64,000 nt of DNA from Actinopolyspora lacussalsi (GCA_030803735.1 JAURUC010000001.1:3923501-3987500), one strand, 5' to 3'; shown: positions 8,483-16,426, counted from the stretch's first letter. Numbers and translations are program-made. The notes: generated by a model not told the origin, from the letters alone.

Positions 8483-9340
8483 TCAGCCGAGCTCGCCGAG
8501 TTCGCGCAGGTGGTTCAGCTGCGCCCGCACGGTGCTCTCGGCGGCGGGCCGCACGGCCGGATCCACGTCCGCGTAGACGATGTCCACCACCTCACCCGGG
8601 TCCACCACCTCACCCGGCTCGCCAGTGCCGCCGAGTTTCCGCAGCGCCGCCCGCACCTGCTCCAGCCGCTGTCGCCGATGTTCCAGGTAGGTCGCGGCGG
8701 CCTGCCGCGCGTCCGGCTGCTCCGGACCGTGCCCGGGAAGCAGCCAGGTGTTCCCGGCGAGTTCGGTCAACCTGCGCAGCGATTCCAGGTACGAGCCCAG
8801 GTCACCGTCCTCCGCCGCGACCACCGTGGTCCCCCGGCCGAGGATGCTGTCCCCCGAGAACAGCGCCGCCACACCGTCGTGCTCGGTGTGCAGGCACAGC
8901 GAGTCCGCGGTGTGGCCGGGTGTCGCCATGACCCGCAGCCGCACGCCCGCTGCCCGCACCACCTCGCCCTCGTGCAGCGCTCCCGAGCCGAATCCCTCCG
9001 CCAGCGTGGCGCCCGCCAAGCACAGCTCCGGGTCCAGCGCGCGTACCGGTGCGCCGGTGAGCTCGGCGAACTCCGCCACGCCCTCGGTGTGGTCGGGATG
9101 GTGGTGGGTGAGCAGCACCCCGGTGATCCGGGCCTGCTCTCGTAATGTCCGCAGGTGCTCCCGCTCCGAGGGGCCGGGGTCGATCACGATCCGTTCGTCG
9201 GATTCGGGCGCGCCCACCAGCCAGGTGTTCGTGCCGTCCAGTGTCATCGCGTTCGGGTTCCGCGCCAGCAGCACGGTCGCGAAGTCGAGCACCCGACGCG
9301 GGGTGCCGGGGGCGGGGTGCTCCAACGTCGACGAGGTCAA
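8483..9340 (-). CDS. Metallo-beta-lactamase-fold hydrolase (LACTB2/Rv3677c-like)
   Basis: A 285-residue metallohydrolase. THHHPDH is the HxHxDH zinc motif, followed by TPGHTADS (third metal-ligand histidine), FSGDSILG (bridging aspartate) and LLPGHGP (last histidine). Length and order match the beta-lactamase-like 2 group, whose characterised members hydrolyse phosphodiester or RNA substrates; the true substrate here is unknown. TTG 9340 is chosen for its position after AGGAAAGGACACGAG and because upstream residues look non-coding. A short in-frame duplication gives GEVVDPGEVVD near the C-terminus. The orthologous gene follows crp in mycobacteria. Confidence 0.85.
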   Translation of the reverse strand: MTSSTLEHPAPGTPRRVLDFATVLLARNPNAMTLDGTNTWLVGAPESDERIVIDPGPSEREHLRTLREQARITGVLLTHHHPDHTEGVAEFAELTGAPVRALDPELCLAGATLAEGFGSGALHEGEVVRAAGVRLRVMATPGHTADSLCLHTEHDGVAALFSGDSILGRGTTVVAAEDGDLGSYLESLRRLTELAGNTWLLPGHGPEQPDARQAAATYLEHRRQRLEQVRAALRKLGGTGEPGEVVDPGEVVDIVYADVDPAVRPAAESTVRAQLNHLRELGELG

Positions 9341-9404
9341 CTCGTGTCCTTTCCTGCTCGTCCGAGGTCGGGGTCGGGCCGACCGGGGTGCCCTCCGGCG
9401 GGTC

Positions 9405-10226
9405 TCACGACTCCCGGTAGGGCGGTTCCGGTAGCACCACCCGCCATGCTCCGTCCTGCCGCACGATCTTGGGAACGACCTTGTCGATACTCCGTTCGGC
9501 GCGCAGCGCACCCGCGACGTCCTCGTGCTCCGCGAGTTCGGACAGCGTCACCCACGTGGGCGGCAACAGCCCGTTGTGCCCGGCGCGCCAGTCCGCCAGC
9601 GCGTCCTCGGGGGTGCGCCAGTAGGCCTCGGCGGCCTCCCCGGTGCGGGCGTCCGCCCGCTGCCCCTCGGGAACGGTGGTCACGAAGAAGCGCGTGTCGT
9701 ACCGTCGCGGCTCCATTTCGGGAGTGACCCAGTTCGACCACGGGACCAGCAGGTCGGCACGCAGCACCAGCCCGTGGCTCCGCAGCATCCCCGCCAGCGA
9801 CAGTTCCTTGGTGACCAGGGCGTGCCGTTCGGCGTCGTAGCGCGCGGTGTCGGTGACCACGTGATCGGGGCTCTCGCCCGCCAGCAGGACACCGGCCTCC
9901 TCGAACGTCTCCCGCACGGCGGCGCAGACCAGCGCGCGCGCCAGGTCCGTCCCGCAGCCGAGCCGCCGCGCCCAGTGCTCCGGCTCCGGGCCGTTCCAGG
10001 CGATCGACGCCTCCTCGTCGCGGGGGTCCACCCCGCCACCCGGGAACGCCGTCATGCCGCCCGCGAACGGCATGCCGCGCACCCGGCGTTGCAGGAACGC
10101 CTCCGGACCCGTCGGTCCGTCCCGCAGCAGCACCACGGTGGCCGCGTCGCGCGGGGTGACCGGTGGATCGGTCGTCTCCTCCGGGATCATGCCGTCCGGC
10201 AGGGTCAGTTCTTCCGGCAGTCGCAT
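9405..10226 (-). CDS. NUDIX hydrolase (NUDT19-like)
   Basis: A 273-residue NUDIX protein of the long NUDT19 type. FPGGGVDPRDE begins the Nudix region, and an insertion of about 35 residues separates it from the catalytic helix AAVRETFEEAGVLL, which keeps the RE-x2-EE-x-G residues. Eukaryotic NUDT19 hydrolyses CoA and acyl-CoA, but bacterial members are uncharacterised. The gene lies 64 nt before the metallohydrolase on the same strand, and the two are probably co-transcribed. ATG 10226 begins MRLPEELTLPDG. Confidence 0.82.
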   Translation of the reverse strand: MRLPEELTLPDGMIPEETTDPPVTPRDAATVVLLRDGPTGPEAFLQRRVRGMPFAGGMTAFPGGGVDPRDEEASIAWNGPEPEHWARRLGCGTDLARALVCAAVRETFEEAGVLLAGESPDHVVTDTARYDAERHALVTKELSLAGMLRSHGLVLRADLLVPWSNWVTPEMEPRRYDTRFFVTTVPEGQRADARTGEAAEAYWRTPEDALADWRAGHNGLLPPTWVTLSELAEHEDVAGALRAERSIDKVVPKIVRQDGAWRVVLPEPPYRES

Positions 10227-10430
10227 GACAGCGACTCTAGAGGTCCGATGCCGGTTCGGTCTGCGGTAACGGCCCGATCAATGGTTCGGAGCCGTGTCCG
10301 TGCCCGCGAACCCCTCGGACGCACCACCCCACCGGACAACTCGCCCTCGTGCCCACCCCTGACCCGGTCACAATGAGTCGGGACGAGCGTCATGGCTTCT
10401 TGTCGTGCTCGGCAAAAGGCGACAACTTGG

Positions 10431-10465
10431 TTGTTTTCCATGTGGATGGATTGCATGGAAAACAA
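10431..10465. promoter_or_regulatory. 12-bp inverted repeat before small membrane gene
   Basis: Perfect arms TTGTTTTCCATG and CATGGAAAACAA with an 11-base spacer, 35 nt upstream of the ATG at 10500. The sequence is A+T-richer than its surroundings. It could be an operator or an RNA hairpin in the leader. Confidence 0.55.
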
Positions 10466-10499
10466 ATGGAGTCCTTCATCCGTGTGCGAGGCTGTGTCC

Positions 10500-10790
10500 A
10501 TGACGTTCGCGTTGTTCTTGCTCGCCGGCTTCCTGGCAGCGCTCCCCGTCTTCGGTATCCTGTTGCTGTGGCGTAAGCATCCGCAGCGGCGAAGGACCTC
10601 AGCGTTGCTGCAACTACTGGGTGCCATAGCCCTCTCAGTAGTCTTCTTGCTCGTCGTCGGTGCTTTCATCGAGGCAAGTACGGCATCGACGGCCACGCTC
10701 GCCCTGCTCGCGCCGACTACTGTCGCAAGTGCGGCCGTTGCGATGGTTTTGAATCGGATGGTCAACCAACAGGAAGGGACACAGCGGTAA
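10500..10790 (+). CDS. Small three-helix membrane protein, unknown
   Basis: A 96-residue protein with three hydrophobic stretches (about 2-20, 34-56 and 61-80) and a short polar tail NRMVNQQEGTQR. A basic loop KHPQRRR follows the first helix. No family is recognised. Codon use is less GC-biased than in neighbouring genes (several CTG/TTG/TCA mixtures and T-ending codons), and it starts the accessory segment between the NUDIX gene and ridA, which suggests acquisition. The perfect inverted repeat upstream may control it. Confidence 0.5.
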   Translation: MTFALFLLAGFLAALPVFGILLLWRKHPQRRRTSALLQLLGAIALSVVFLLVVGAFIEASTASTATLALLAPTTVASAAVAMVLNRMVNQQEGTQR

Positions 10791-10811
10791 ACCGAATTCG
10801 CGGATTCGGTT
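10790..10811 (+). terminator. Hairpin after small membrane gene
   Basis: AACCGAAT / ATTCGGTT arms (8 bp) with a 6-base loop begin at the last base of the stop codon. There is no T-tract, so terminator strength is uncertain. Confidence 0.45.
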
Positions 10812-10870
10812 GGTCCTGGAGCGGGTCGCAGTAGACCGGGGTCCAGTCCCTCGTCTGTTTTTCCTTTTGA

Positions 10871-10924
10871 ACCGCTCCCCGAGAGTTGGACTGTGCGATT
10901 CAGTGCTGACTGGCGGGGAGCGGT
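10871..10924. terminator. Long-armed hairpin downstream of DUF397 gene
   Basis: Perfect 11-bp arms ACCGCTCCCCG / CGGGGAGCGGT separated by 32 bases, placed 14 nt past the minus-strand DUF397 stop. It probably ends the DUF397 transcript, though no T-tract follows on that strand. Confidence 0.5.
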
Positions 10925-10937
10925 CGTGTGTCCGCCC

Positions 10938-11132
10938 TCAACCGAATCGTTCGTTCTTCAGGGCCTCGATGAATGCGGTCCACTGGGTGCCGGTGGTGGT
11001 GAAGTGTCCGGCGGAGCGGTCCTTGGTGTCACGCACCGCCGCGCCGTCGGCCACGCGGCCGACCTCGACGCAGCTCGTGCGTTGTCCCGATCGGCTCGAT
11101 TTGCGCCAGTTGGCGGGCATGGGTGCTGTCAT
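10938..11132 (-). CDS. DUF397 protein, copy 1
   Basis: A 64-residue DUF397 protein: NWRKSSRSGQRTSCVEVGRV, then GAAVRDTKDRSAGHFTTTG and a C-terminal QWTAFIEALKNERFG. DUF397 proteins pair with DUF5753/XRE regulators in actinomycetes and act as their small partner or antagonist; some pairs have been described as toxin-antitoxin-like (Scr1/Scr2). ATG 11132 follows GAGGAG at good spacing. It is nearly identical to the copy at 11521-11709 over the central 35 residues, also at DNA level, indicating a recent duplication. It sits 389 nt from the regulator operon and probably has its own promoter. Confidence 0.82.
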   Translation of the reverse strand: MTAPMPANWRKSSRSGQRTSCVEVGRVADGAAVRDTKDRSAGHFTTTGTQWTAFIEALKNERFG

Positions 11133-11210
11133 AGTGGCTGTCTCCTCGTTCTCGACGATGCCGGCCATGAGTTCCGTTGTGGCGACGGAGCTCAGCGTCA
11201 CGTTTAGCAT

Positions 11211-11244
11211 CCTTATCCACCGCGAGCCCTTATCCACCGCGAGC
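11211..11244 (+). repeat. Perfect 17-bp tandem duplication
   Basis: CCTTATCCACCGCGAGC occurs twice head to tail (11211-11227, 11228-11244), 80 nt upstream of the first DUF397 gene. It may duplicate an upstream control site. The rest of 11133-11520 shows no gene. Confidence 0.6.
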
Positions 11245-11434
11245 CGGTGTGTCTCGACGTCGACTGTCTCGTGGAAGAAGAGCGCACCACACTGGTTCTC
11301 GAGCTGAGAACCGGTCTTCGCTCCGTGGGCTCGATGAGCGGGAACAGCTCTTCGAGAGCCGGGGGCCATCCGGCCATCAGGCTCCGATCGGAACCACCCG
11401 AGACAATCGGAGCCGGACCTACGAAGCACGCGAA

Positions 11435-11479
11435 AGCGCCCTCGGGGCGCGCTGTTCCGAATCGCTCCCCGAGGGCGCT
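11435..11479 (-). terminator. 13-bp hairpin after DUF397 copy 2
   Basis: Perfect arms AGCGCCCTCGGGG / CCCCGAGGGCGCT with a 19-base loop, 42 nt beyond the stop of the second DUF397 gene on the minus strand. It is a likely terminator of the regulator-DUF397 operon. Confidence 0.65.
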
Positions 11480-11520
11480 GTGCTGTTCGAACTGATGCTG
11501 TTCGGTCTTCAGCTCCGGTC

Positions 11521-11709
11521 TCAGTCGAACCGGTCGGACTTCACGGCGTCGATGAACGCGGTCCACTGGGTGCCGGTGGTGGTGAAGTGTCCGGCGGAGC
11601 GGTCCTTGGTGTCACGCACCGCCGCACCGTCGGCCACGCGGCCGACCTCGACGCAGTTGGTTTTCGAGGAGCGGCTCGACTTGCGCCAGCCCTCGGGGGG
11701 TACTGTCAT
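11521..11709 (-). CDS. DUF397 protein, copy 2
   Basis: A 62-residue DUF397 protein. Its start overlaps the regulator stop by four bases (ATGA), so the two are translationally coupled, the standard layout for this family. The core CVEVGRVADGAAVRDTKDRS and the following SAGHFTTTGTQWTAFI are identical to copy 1, while the ends differ (MTVPPEGW versus MTAPMPANW; DAVKSDRFD versus EALKNERFG). It is probably the dedicated partner of the adjacent regulator. Confidence 0.86.
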   Translation of the reverse strand: MTVPPEGWRKSSRSSKTNCVEVGRVADGAAVRDTKDRSAGHFTTTGTQWTAFIDAVKSDRFD

Positions 11710-12557
11710 TCGTGGTTGTCCTCCATTTCAGCCGCACAGTGAGCGATGAACTCGATGGACTCGGTCGGGTTCATCGCTGCCTCACGGAGGTTAACCGTCG
11801 CGTCGCGGTGAACACGGATGTCCCCGACGTTCGACAGGAACGCCGAGCTGCTCAGGTGTTCTATGTGCACAACTGGCGCAGCTTTGGCGAAATCGAAAAG
11901 CATGAACGGTCCGACGTGCGCCGGTGTCCACGTGCCCGTATCCGGTAGGACGCGCACGGTGACGTTGTCCAACTCGGCTGTTTTCATGATGTGCCTGAGT
12001 TGGTCGGCCATGACCGTGCTGCCGCCTATCGGCCGACGGAGAGCGTCTTCGAGGATGATCGCCGTGAGTTCTGCCGGTTTCGTACGTGTGAGTACATCGC
12101 GCCGTCCGATTCGCATGGCGACCAGACGTTCGATGTCGCCAGGGGTCTCATTGGCCATGATCGTTCGTGCGTAGTCCGAGGTTTGCAGCAGACCTGGGAT
12201 GAGCAGTGGCGAAACATCCACGATGTTGGTCGCGGTGCGCTCGAACTCCAGCAGCGTCGTGAGTTCGTCGTGGCCGGTTCCGGTTTTCAGCCAGTTCGCG
12301 TCGCCGTAGGCGATGTCGGTCGCCATTTCCGTGAGTCGCTCGCGTTCGGCTTCCGAAGTGCCGTATGTAGCCAGAATGGCTGAAACTTGCTCCGGGGTGG
12401 GTGGTTGATCGCCGGATTCGAACCTCGCGTATTTCGAGTGGTGCCAACCCAGTTTTTGCGCCACTTCCCGCATGGTCATTTCTGCTGCTTCGCGTGCTTC
12501 TCGCAGTTCAGCGCCGAGAGCTCGAACCCGTGGCGAATGCTTAGCGGTGCGTGCCAT
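11706..12557 (-). CDS. XRE regulator with DUF5753 domain (Scr1-like)
   Basis: A 283-residue regulator. The N-terminal helix-turn-helix (about 10-70) includes TMREVAQKLGWHHSKYARFE. The DUF5753 domain (about 95-275) includes PLLIPGLLQTSDYARTIMA and PFMLFDFAKAAPVVHIEHLS, diagnostic for the family paired with DUF397 proteins. These pairs influence development and antibiotic production in Streptomyces, but direct ligands are unknown. The gene is A+T-richer than the core genes. A TTGTTC-TCCG-GAACAA dyad 65 nt upstream, between it and the divergent small gene, is a candidate operator. Confidence 0.88.
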   Translation of the reverse strand: MARTAKHSPRVRALGAELREAREAAEMTMREVAQKLGWHHSKYARFESGDQPPTPEQVSAILATYGTSEAERERLTEMATDIAYGDANWLKTGTGHDELTTLLEFERTATNIVDVSPLLIPGLLQTSDYARTIMANETPGDIERLVAMRIGRRDVLTRTKPAELTAIILEDALRRPIGGSTVMADQLRHIMKTAELDNVTVRVLPDTGTWTPAHVGPFMLFDFAKAAPVVHIEHLSSSAFLSNVGDIRVHRDATVNLREAAMNPTESIEFIAHCAAEMEDNHE

Positions 12558-12621
12558 GAGACAGACACTAATCTCTGAAACTGGCTCTGTTCCAGGAGAT
12601 CACTCGATCGAAGTATTGAGC

Positions 12622-12637
12622 TTGTTCTCCGGAACAA
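12622..12637. promoter_or_regulatory. Candidate operator between regulator and divergent gene
   Basis: TTGTTC-TCCG-GAACAA (6-bp arms) lies in the 150-nt divergent promoter region. A related half-site CTGTTCC occurs about 35 nt nearer the regulator. It is placed to control both directions. Confidence 0.4.
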
Positions 12638-12705
12638 AATAACGTCGCATTAGACAAAGCAAGACAGAGCGAACACGGGGTGTTCATTGGTAGGGAGTGT
12701 ATTGC

Positions 12706-12924
12706 ATGGCACGCAGATACGACGTGACGAACCCGGGAGCGCGGGCGAGATGTCGCCACGAGGGCGGGGAGGGGTCGTTGTGGGTGTGGATCTCGCCGCA
12801 CACGCCGAACGTGATCCAGATCGACACCCCGACCGTCTACAACCGGACACGGTGGACGGTCGAGCAGGCCCGGGAACTGTGGTCGGTACTGGACTCCGCG
12901 ATCCGGGCGAGTGAGCTCTCATGA
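12706..12924 (+). CDS. Small protein divergent from DUF5753 regulator
   Basis: A 72-residue protein, MARRYDVTNPGARARCRHEG through RASELS. The middle (SLWVWISPHTPNVIQIDTPT) looks beta-rich and the end (RTRWTVEQARELWSVLDSAI) helical, consistent with a compact folded domain. ATG 12706 follows GGGAG at good spacing; GTG 12697 is an in-frame alternative. Its stop overlaps the next start (ATGA), so the two are coupled. Small proteins of this kind are often beside DUF397/DUF5753 genes in Pseudonocardiales, but I cannot name a family. Confidence 0.6.
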   Translation: MARRYDVTNPGARARCRHEGGEGSLWVWISPHTPNVIQIDTPTVYNRTRWTVEQARELWSVLDSAIRASELS

Positions 12925-13154
12925 GCAGCCCGCACGCGGAGATCGCCACCCTGGCGCGGCGGTGCGAGTGGCTGATGAGCGACGCGGCCTTCGCGCTGGG
13001 CTGGCGTCGATACAGCCCCCAGCAGTGCCGCGACACCGCCGACGCGCTCGAGGAGTTCGCCACCGCCCTGCGGGAGCACGCCGGCACCCTGCCGTCCGGG
13101 GAACTTCCGGACTCCGAGCGGACCACCCTCGTCGAGGGGGACCCCTATGCCTGA
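12921..13154 (+). CDS. Small helical protein, unknown
   Basis: A 77-residue protein, mainly helical: IATLARRCEWLMSDAAFALG and QQCRDTADALEEFATALREH suggest a two- or three-helix bundle. The last 20 residues are acidic and polar. It is coupled to the preceding gene by ATGA. No family recognised. Confidence 0.55.
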   Translation: MSSPHAEIATLARRCEWLMSDAAFALGWRRYSPQQCRDTADALEEFATALREHAGTLPSGELPDSERTTLVEGDPYA

Positions 13155-13509
13155 GCCGTCACCGGCCGCGTCCCGCCGGGAGGACCTGTCTCGCGGCCAT
13201 CGCCCGCCACGAGGAGCACGCCATGCCCACGCGGGGCAGGGTGCGCGCACCGTCGTGCGGCCACGGGAAGTGAAGGGCCGGGCCACCTCGAACGAGGTGC
13301 GGGCCGACGCGGCACCGACGGAGATCATGCCCGCCCTCGGGACGGGTCGGTTCACGCACTGGCGCGGCACGTTGCCACTGTCGGTGGTGACGAAGCGCCG
13401 ACCAGGTAGCAGCAACCTACCTGGTCGGCCCGTCCAGCCTACCGCGTCGGACGACTCTCCCCACGGCGAGTTACTCGCCCGCGTGCTGGCCGGGCTCCGC
13501 GCCCTGTAG
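13147..13509 (+). CDS. Doubtful reading frame following the small gene pair
   Basis: A 120-codon frame whose ATG overlaps the previous gene. The first 45 residues are Arg/Pro/Ala-rich and unlike a folded protein; the end (SPHGELLARVLAGLRAL) looks more protein-like. Around 13187-13245 another plus frame gives a plausible peptide (CLAAIARHEEHAMPTRGR), so the locus may contain a frameshifted remnant. A 13-bp perfect hairpin at 13397-13429 inside the frame also argues against a simple gene. Confidence 0.3.
   Translation: MPEPSPAASRREDLSRGHRPPRGARHAHAGQGARTVVRPREVKGRATSNEVRADAAPTEIMPALGTGRFTHWRGTLPLSVVTKRRPGSSNLPGRPVQPTASDDSPHGELLARVLAGLRAL
13397..13429 (+). terminator. Perfect 13-bp hairpin, terminator-like
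   Basis: GCCGACCAGGTAG / CTACCTGGTCGGC with a 7-base loop CAGCAAC. It is strong enough to end the transcript of the two small genes upstream. If so, the frame over it is not a full-length gene. Confidence 0.5.
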
Positions 13510-13735
13510 TGCCACGGTCCGGTGCCGTCGACACCCCCGAAGTCCGGCATCGGGCCGTTCCCGCCCGGCCGGTGCCTGCCCCCGAAGGCACCGGCCGGAC
13601 AGCCAACCCATCGCGAAACACACCCACGACCACGGTTCGGCGACGCCGCCCCGGCCGCCGCGAGCGCCCCGGCCGCCGCTGAACCGTCACCACCGGGCCA
13701 CTGCCCCGACCGAACCGCTGACGAAGGGGAACTAC

Positions 13736-14890
13736 GTGACCACGCACCTCGACACCGACTGGACGTGGCGAGCGGAACGACTCGCCGCCGAACTCGAAAC
13801 CCGAGGCGACCTCACCGACCCACGGTGGAAAACAGCCGTGGCCGCCGTGCCCCGGCACGTGCTCGTCCCCGAGGCGTACCAACAGGACACCGGCGGCGCG
13901 TGGCACCACCTCACCACCGACTCGGGGAAGGGCCTCGAACTGGCCTACTCACCCACCACGCTGGTCACCGTGCTCGACGAGCGAGATCACCCGCTGTCCA
14001 GCGGCACCAAACCGGATCTAATCGTGCGCATGCTCGAAACGCTCGACATCGACGACGAGCACCGGGTGCTGGCCATCGGCACCGGGACCGGTTACACCAC
14101 AGCGCTGCTGTGTCATCGGCTCGGCGACCGCAACGTCCGCTCCGTCGACATCGAACCGCGGCTGGTCGACACTGCCCGCGACCGACTGGCGGGCCTCGGG
14201 TACCACCCCGCGCTGGCCTGCCGCGACGGCGTTGGCGGACTGCCCGAGCACGCGCCCTACGAGCGGATCATCGCCACCTGCTCGGTGTCCCGCGTGCCGT
14301 GGTCCTGGGCCGAACAACTCACCGTCGGCGGGGTCGCGCTCGTCAACGTCAAACCCAACATCCAGGCGGGCAACCTCGTTCCGCTGCGCCGGTACCCGGA
14401 GCGACTGGAAGGACGCTTCACCGACCGCTGGGCGGCATTCGTGCCCCTGCGCCACCACACCCACGAGCAGACCCCGCCCACGCCACGCTCGAACGCGCAA
14501 GACGCCGAACCGCGGACCCGCACCACCACGACGCCACCGAGCCCCTGGTGGGACAACACCGTGGTCTGGCTGCTCGCCCAGTTCCACGGGATCCCCGACG
14601 GCGTCACGATCGGGATGCGCCTCGACCCGAACACCCGACAACCGACGGCGGCCACCATGACCGCCCCGGACGGCTCCACCGCAGACATCGGCCTCACCGC
14701 CTCCGGTAGCGGCCGATACGAGGTCACCGAAACCGGACCGACCTCACTGTGGGAACCCGTCGAACGCGCCCACCGCACCTGGCTGACCCACGGCAAACCC
14801 GACTGGACCCGCCTCGGCATTACCGCCACCGAATACGAGCAGCGACTCTGGATCGACCAGCCCGACAGCCGCGACTGCTGGTTCCTGTAG
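13736..14890 (+). CDS. PIMT-like O-methyltransferase
   Basis: A 384-residue protein. The Rossmann SAM-binding motif I, VLAIGTGTGYTTALL, is at 111-125, and the acidic residue ending strand beta-2 is in VRSVDIEPRL. The upstream region (VPRHVLVPEAY) is typical of protein-L-isoaspartate methyltransferases. A C-terminal domain of about 150 residues (from about 235) exceeds the roughly 210-residue housekeeping enzyme. Extended PIMT homologues methylate aspartate in ribosomal peptides (graspetide and lanthipeptide pathways), but no ATP-grasp or LanB/LanM gene is visible here, so substrate and pathway are open. GTG 13736 follows GAAGGGGAACTAC. The stop region is a short duplication (TGGTTCCTGTAG twice). 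Confidence 0.8.
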   Translation: MTTHLDTDWTWRAERLAAELETRGDLTDPRWKTAVAAVPRHVLVPEAYQQDTGGAWHHLTTDSGKGLELAYSPTTLVTVLDERDHPLSSGTKPDLIVRMLETLDIDDEHRVLAIGTGTGYTTALLCHRLGDRNVRSVDIEPRLVDTARDRLAGLGYHPALACRDGVGGLPEHAPYERIIATCSVSRVPWSWAEQLTVGGVALVNVKPNIQAGNLVPLRRYPERLEGRFTDRWAAFVPLRHHTHEQTPPTPRSNAQDAEPRTRTTTTPPSPWWDNTVVWLLAQFHGIPDGVTIGMRLDPNTRQPTAATMTAPDGSTADIGLTASGSGRYEVTETGPTSLWEPVERAHRTWLTHGKPDWTRLGITATEYEQRLWIDQPDSRDCWFL

Positions 14891-15016
14891 GTACTGGTTC
14901 CTGTAGGCAGCGGAACCCATTGGTTCCCGAGATCGGGAGAACGCGCTCGTGCCGGACAGCGCACCGAGTCCGTGCGCGATCAGGTCAGCTGTCGCCGGTC
15001 GATTCCCAAGTGGCGC

Positions 15017-16426
15017 TCACCGCGACTGGTTGGGGCCGGTCGAACCGATGGGCGGGAAGTTGCCGGTCCCGGGAACGGTCGTGGTCCGGGGGTCCTGCTG
15101 TGGTTCCGCTCCGACCGCTTCGTGGGAGTTGCCGGTGTCGCCGGGCGACTTGTCCTGCTCCCGATGCGCCAGCTCCTCGTGCAGCTTCTGCAGCAGGTTC
15201 CGCTCCCGGTCGGTCAGTTTGGCGTCCACGGCGGCCGGAACCGCGGGATTGGAGTTGCCGTCCTCGCGGGACTCGGAGTGCTGTTCGGCGGGGTGGTCGT
15301 TCTCGACCGGGGCGGGCTCGAACGTCGCGATCTCCGGGGGAGACGGGAAGTCGCCGGGCTCGGAGTACTCGGCGGGTTCCGGGAAGCCGAACGAATCCGC
15401 GTGGTTCGTGCTCGGGGCGGGCTCGGGCAGGATGAAACCGGTCTCCTCCGGATCGGGCTCCGGCGGCAGGGAGCGTTCCTGCCGATGGCCGGAATCCCCG
15501 TGGTCGGAATCCCGATAGCTGGATTCCCGACCGGACTCCCGATAGCCGGTGTCGGGGAACCCGACCCCGAGCGGGTCCCTGTCGTCCGGCAGGTCCGCGT
15601 TCAGCGAGTTGCCGAATTCCGAGGCGGGCCACTCCGTGGTCATCTCCACCGAGGGCAGGTCCGGCTCCGGAGCGGGGGAGTCGGCGAGCACACCGGCCTC
15701 GCTCGACTCCACGCGCGAGGGTTCGCCCAGCGGATCGTGGTAGGAGAGCGGATCGGTGAAGCCCTCGATGCCTTCCTTGTGCCTGGTGCCGCCCCGGGCG
15801 GACTCAGTGGTGCCGAGTGCGCGGTCCAGCCGCACCTCGTGTGCCACGGCCAGTGCTTCGCGGTGGTAGTCGGGGAGCTCCTCACCGGTACCGAACGCCT
15901 CCACCGAGCACTGGATCCCGTGACGGTGCAGCGCCCGCAGCAGTTGGTAGTCGGTGGGGCCGATCGCCGTCGATCCGTCCACCTCGGCCAGCAGCACGCG
16001 GCGGGGTACCGCTCCCGCCGCGACACCCGCCGCCGTGGTACGTGCGGCGCACCACAGCGAGCGCAGGTTCGGCAGCCGTGCGGTGATCTCCCGAAGCGCC
16101 TCGGAGACGTCCTCCACCCGTTCCGGTTCGGTGAACCGGTGCTTCTCGGAACCGTCCGTCACGTCCACGGTGAGCCGTTCGGCCAGTCCACTGCGGGAGT
16201 TGGTCCGCCCCAGGATCGAGGACAGCTCGCGCTGTTCGTCCCGGGTCACCGCGATCCCGCCCGCCAGCAGAGCTCCGGTGACGAACTCGGCGGCGCTGTC
16301 GGGTTGCTCCGCCCCCGCGAACTCGCGTGCCGTGTTGAGCGCGTCGTCGTCGAGTCGGCCGCTCAGTGCCAGCAGCAGTTGGTGCAGCCGGTCGACCGGA
16401 CCGGTGCTGTTCGCCACGTCCACCAC
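15017..16426 (-). CDS. Unknown protein with long acidic tail, paralogue 1
   Basis: A 469-residue protein with no recognised family. Residues 1-210 form a folded domain (RLHQLLLALSGRLDDDALNT near the start; RHGIQCSVEAFGTGEELPDY then HREALAVAHEV later). This domain is paralogous to the whole of the next gene. Residues 215-469 are disordered, rich in Glu, Asp, Pro and Ser, with irregular repeats such as YRESGRESSYRDSDHGDSG. GTG 16426 follows AAGGAG. The layout suggests a cytoplasmic scaffold or regulatory protein of the actinomycete lineage. It is probably co-transcribed after the 16524-17156 gene. Confidence 0.72.
   Translation of the reverse strand: MVDVANSTGPVDRLHQLLLALSGRLDDDALNTAREFAGAEQPDSAAEFVTGALLAGGIAVTRDEQRELSSILGRTNSRSGLAERLTVDVTDGSEKHRFTEPERVEDVSEALREITARLPNLRSLWCAARTTAAGVAAGAVPRRVLLAEVDGSTAIGPTDYQLLRALHRHGIQCSVEAFGTGEELPDYHREALAVAHEVRLDRALGTTESARGGTRHKEGIEGFTDPLSYHDPLGEPSRVESSEAGVLADSPAPEPDLPSVEMTTEWPASEFGNSLNADLPDDRDPLGVGFPDTGYRESGRESSYRDSDHGDSGHRQERSLPPEPDPEETGFILPEPAPSTNHADSFGFPEPAEYSEPGDFPSPPEIATFEPAPVENDHPAEQHSESREDGNSNPAVPAAVDAKLTDRERNLLQKLHEELAHREQDKSPGDTGNSHEAVGAEPQQDPRTTTVPGTGNFPPIGSTGPNQSR

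Noticed and set aside
10820-10870. tRNA or tRNA remnant near a GGGGTCCAGTCCC stretch
   Set aside because: A T-arm-like segment is visible, but no acceptor or anticodon stem can be built.
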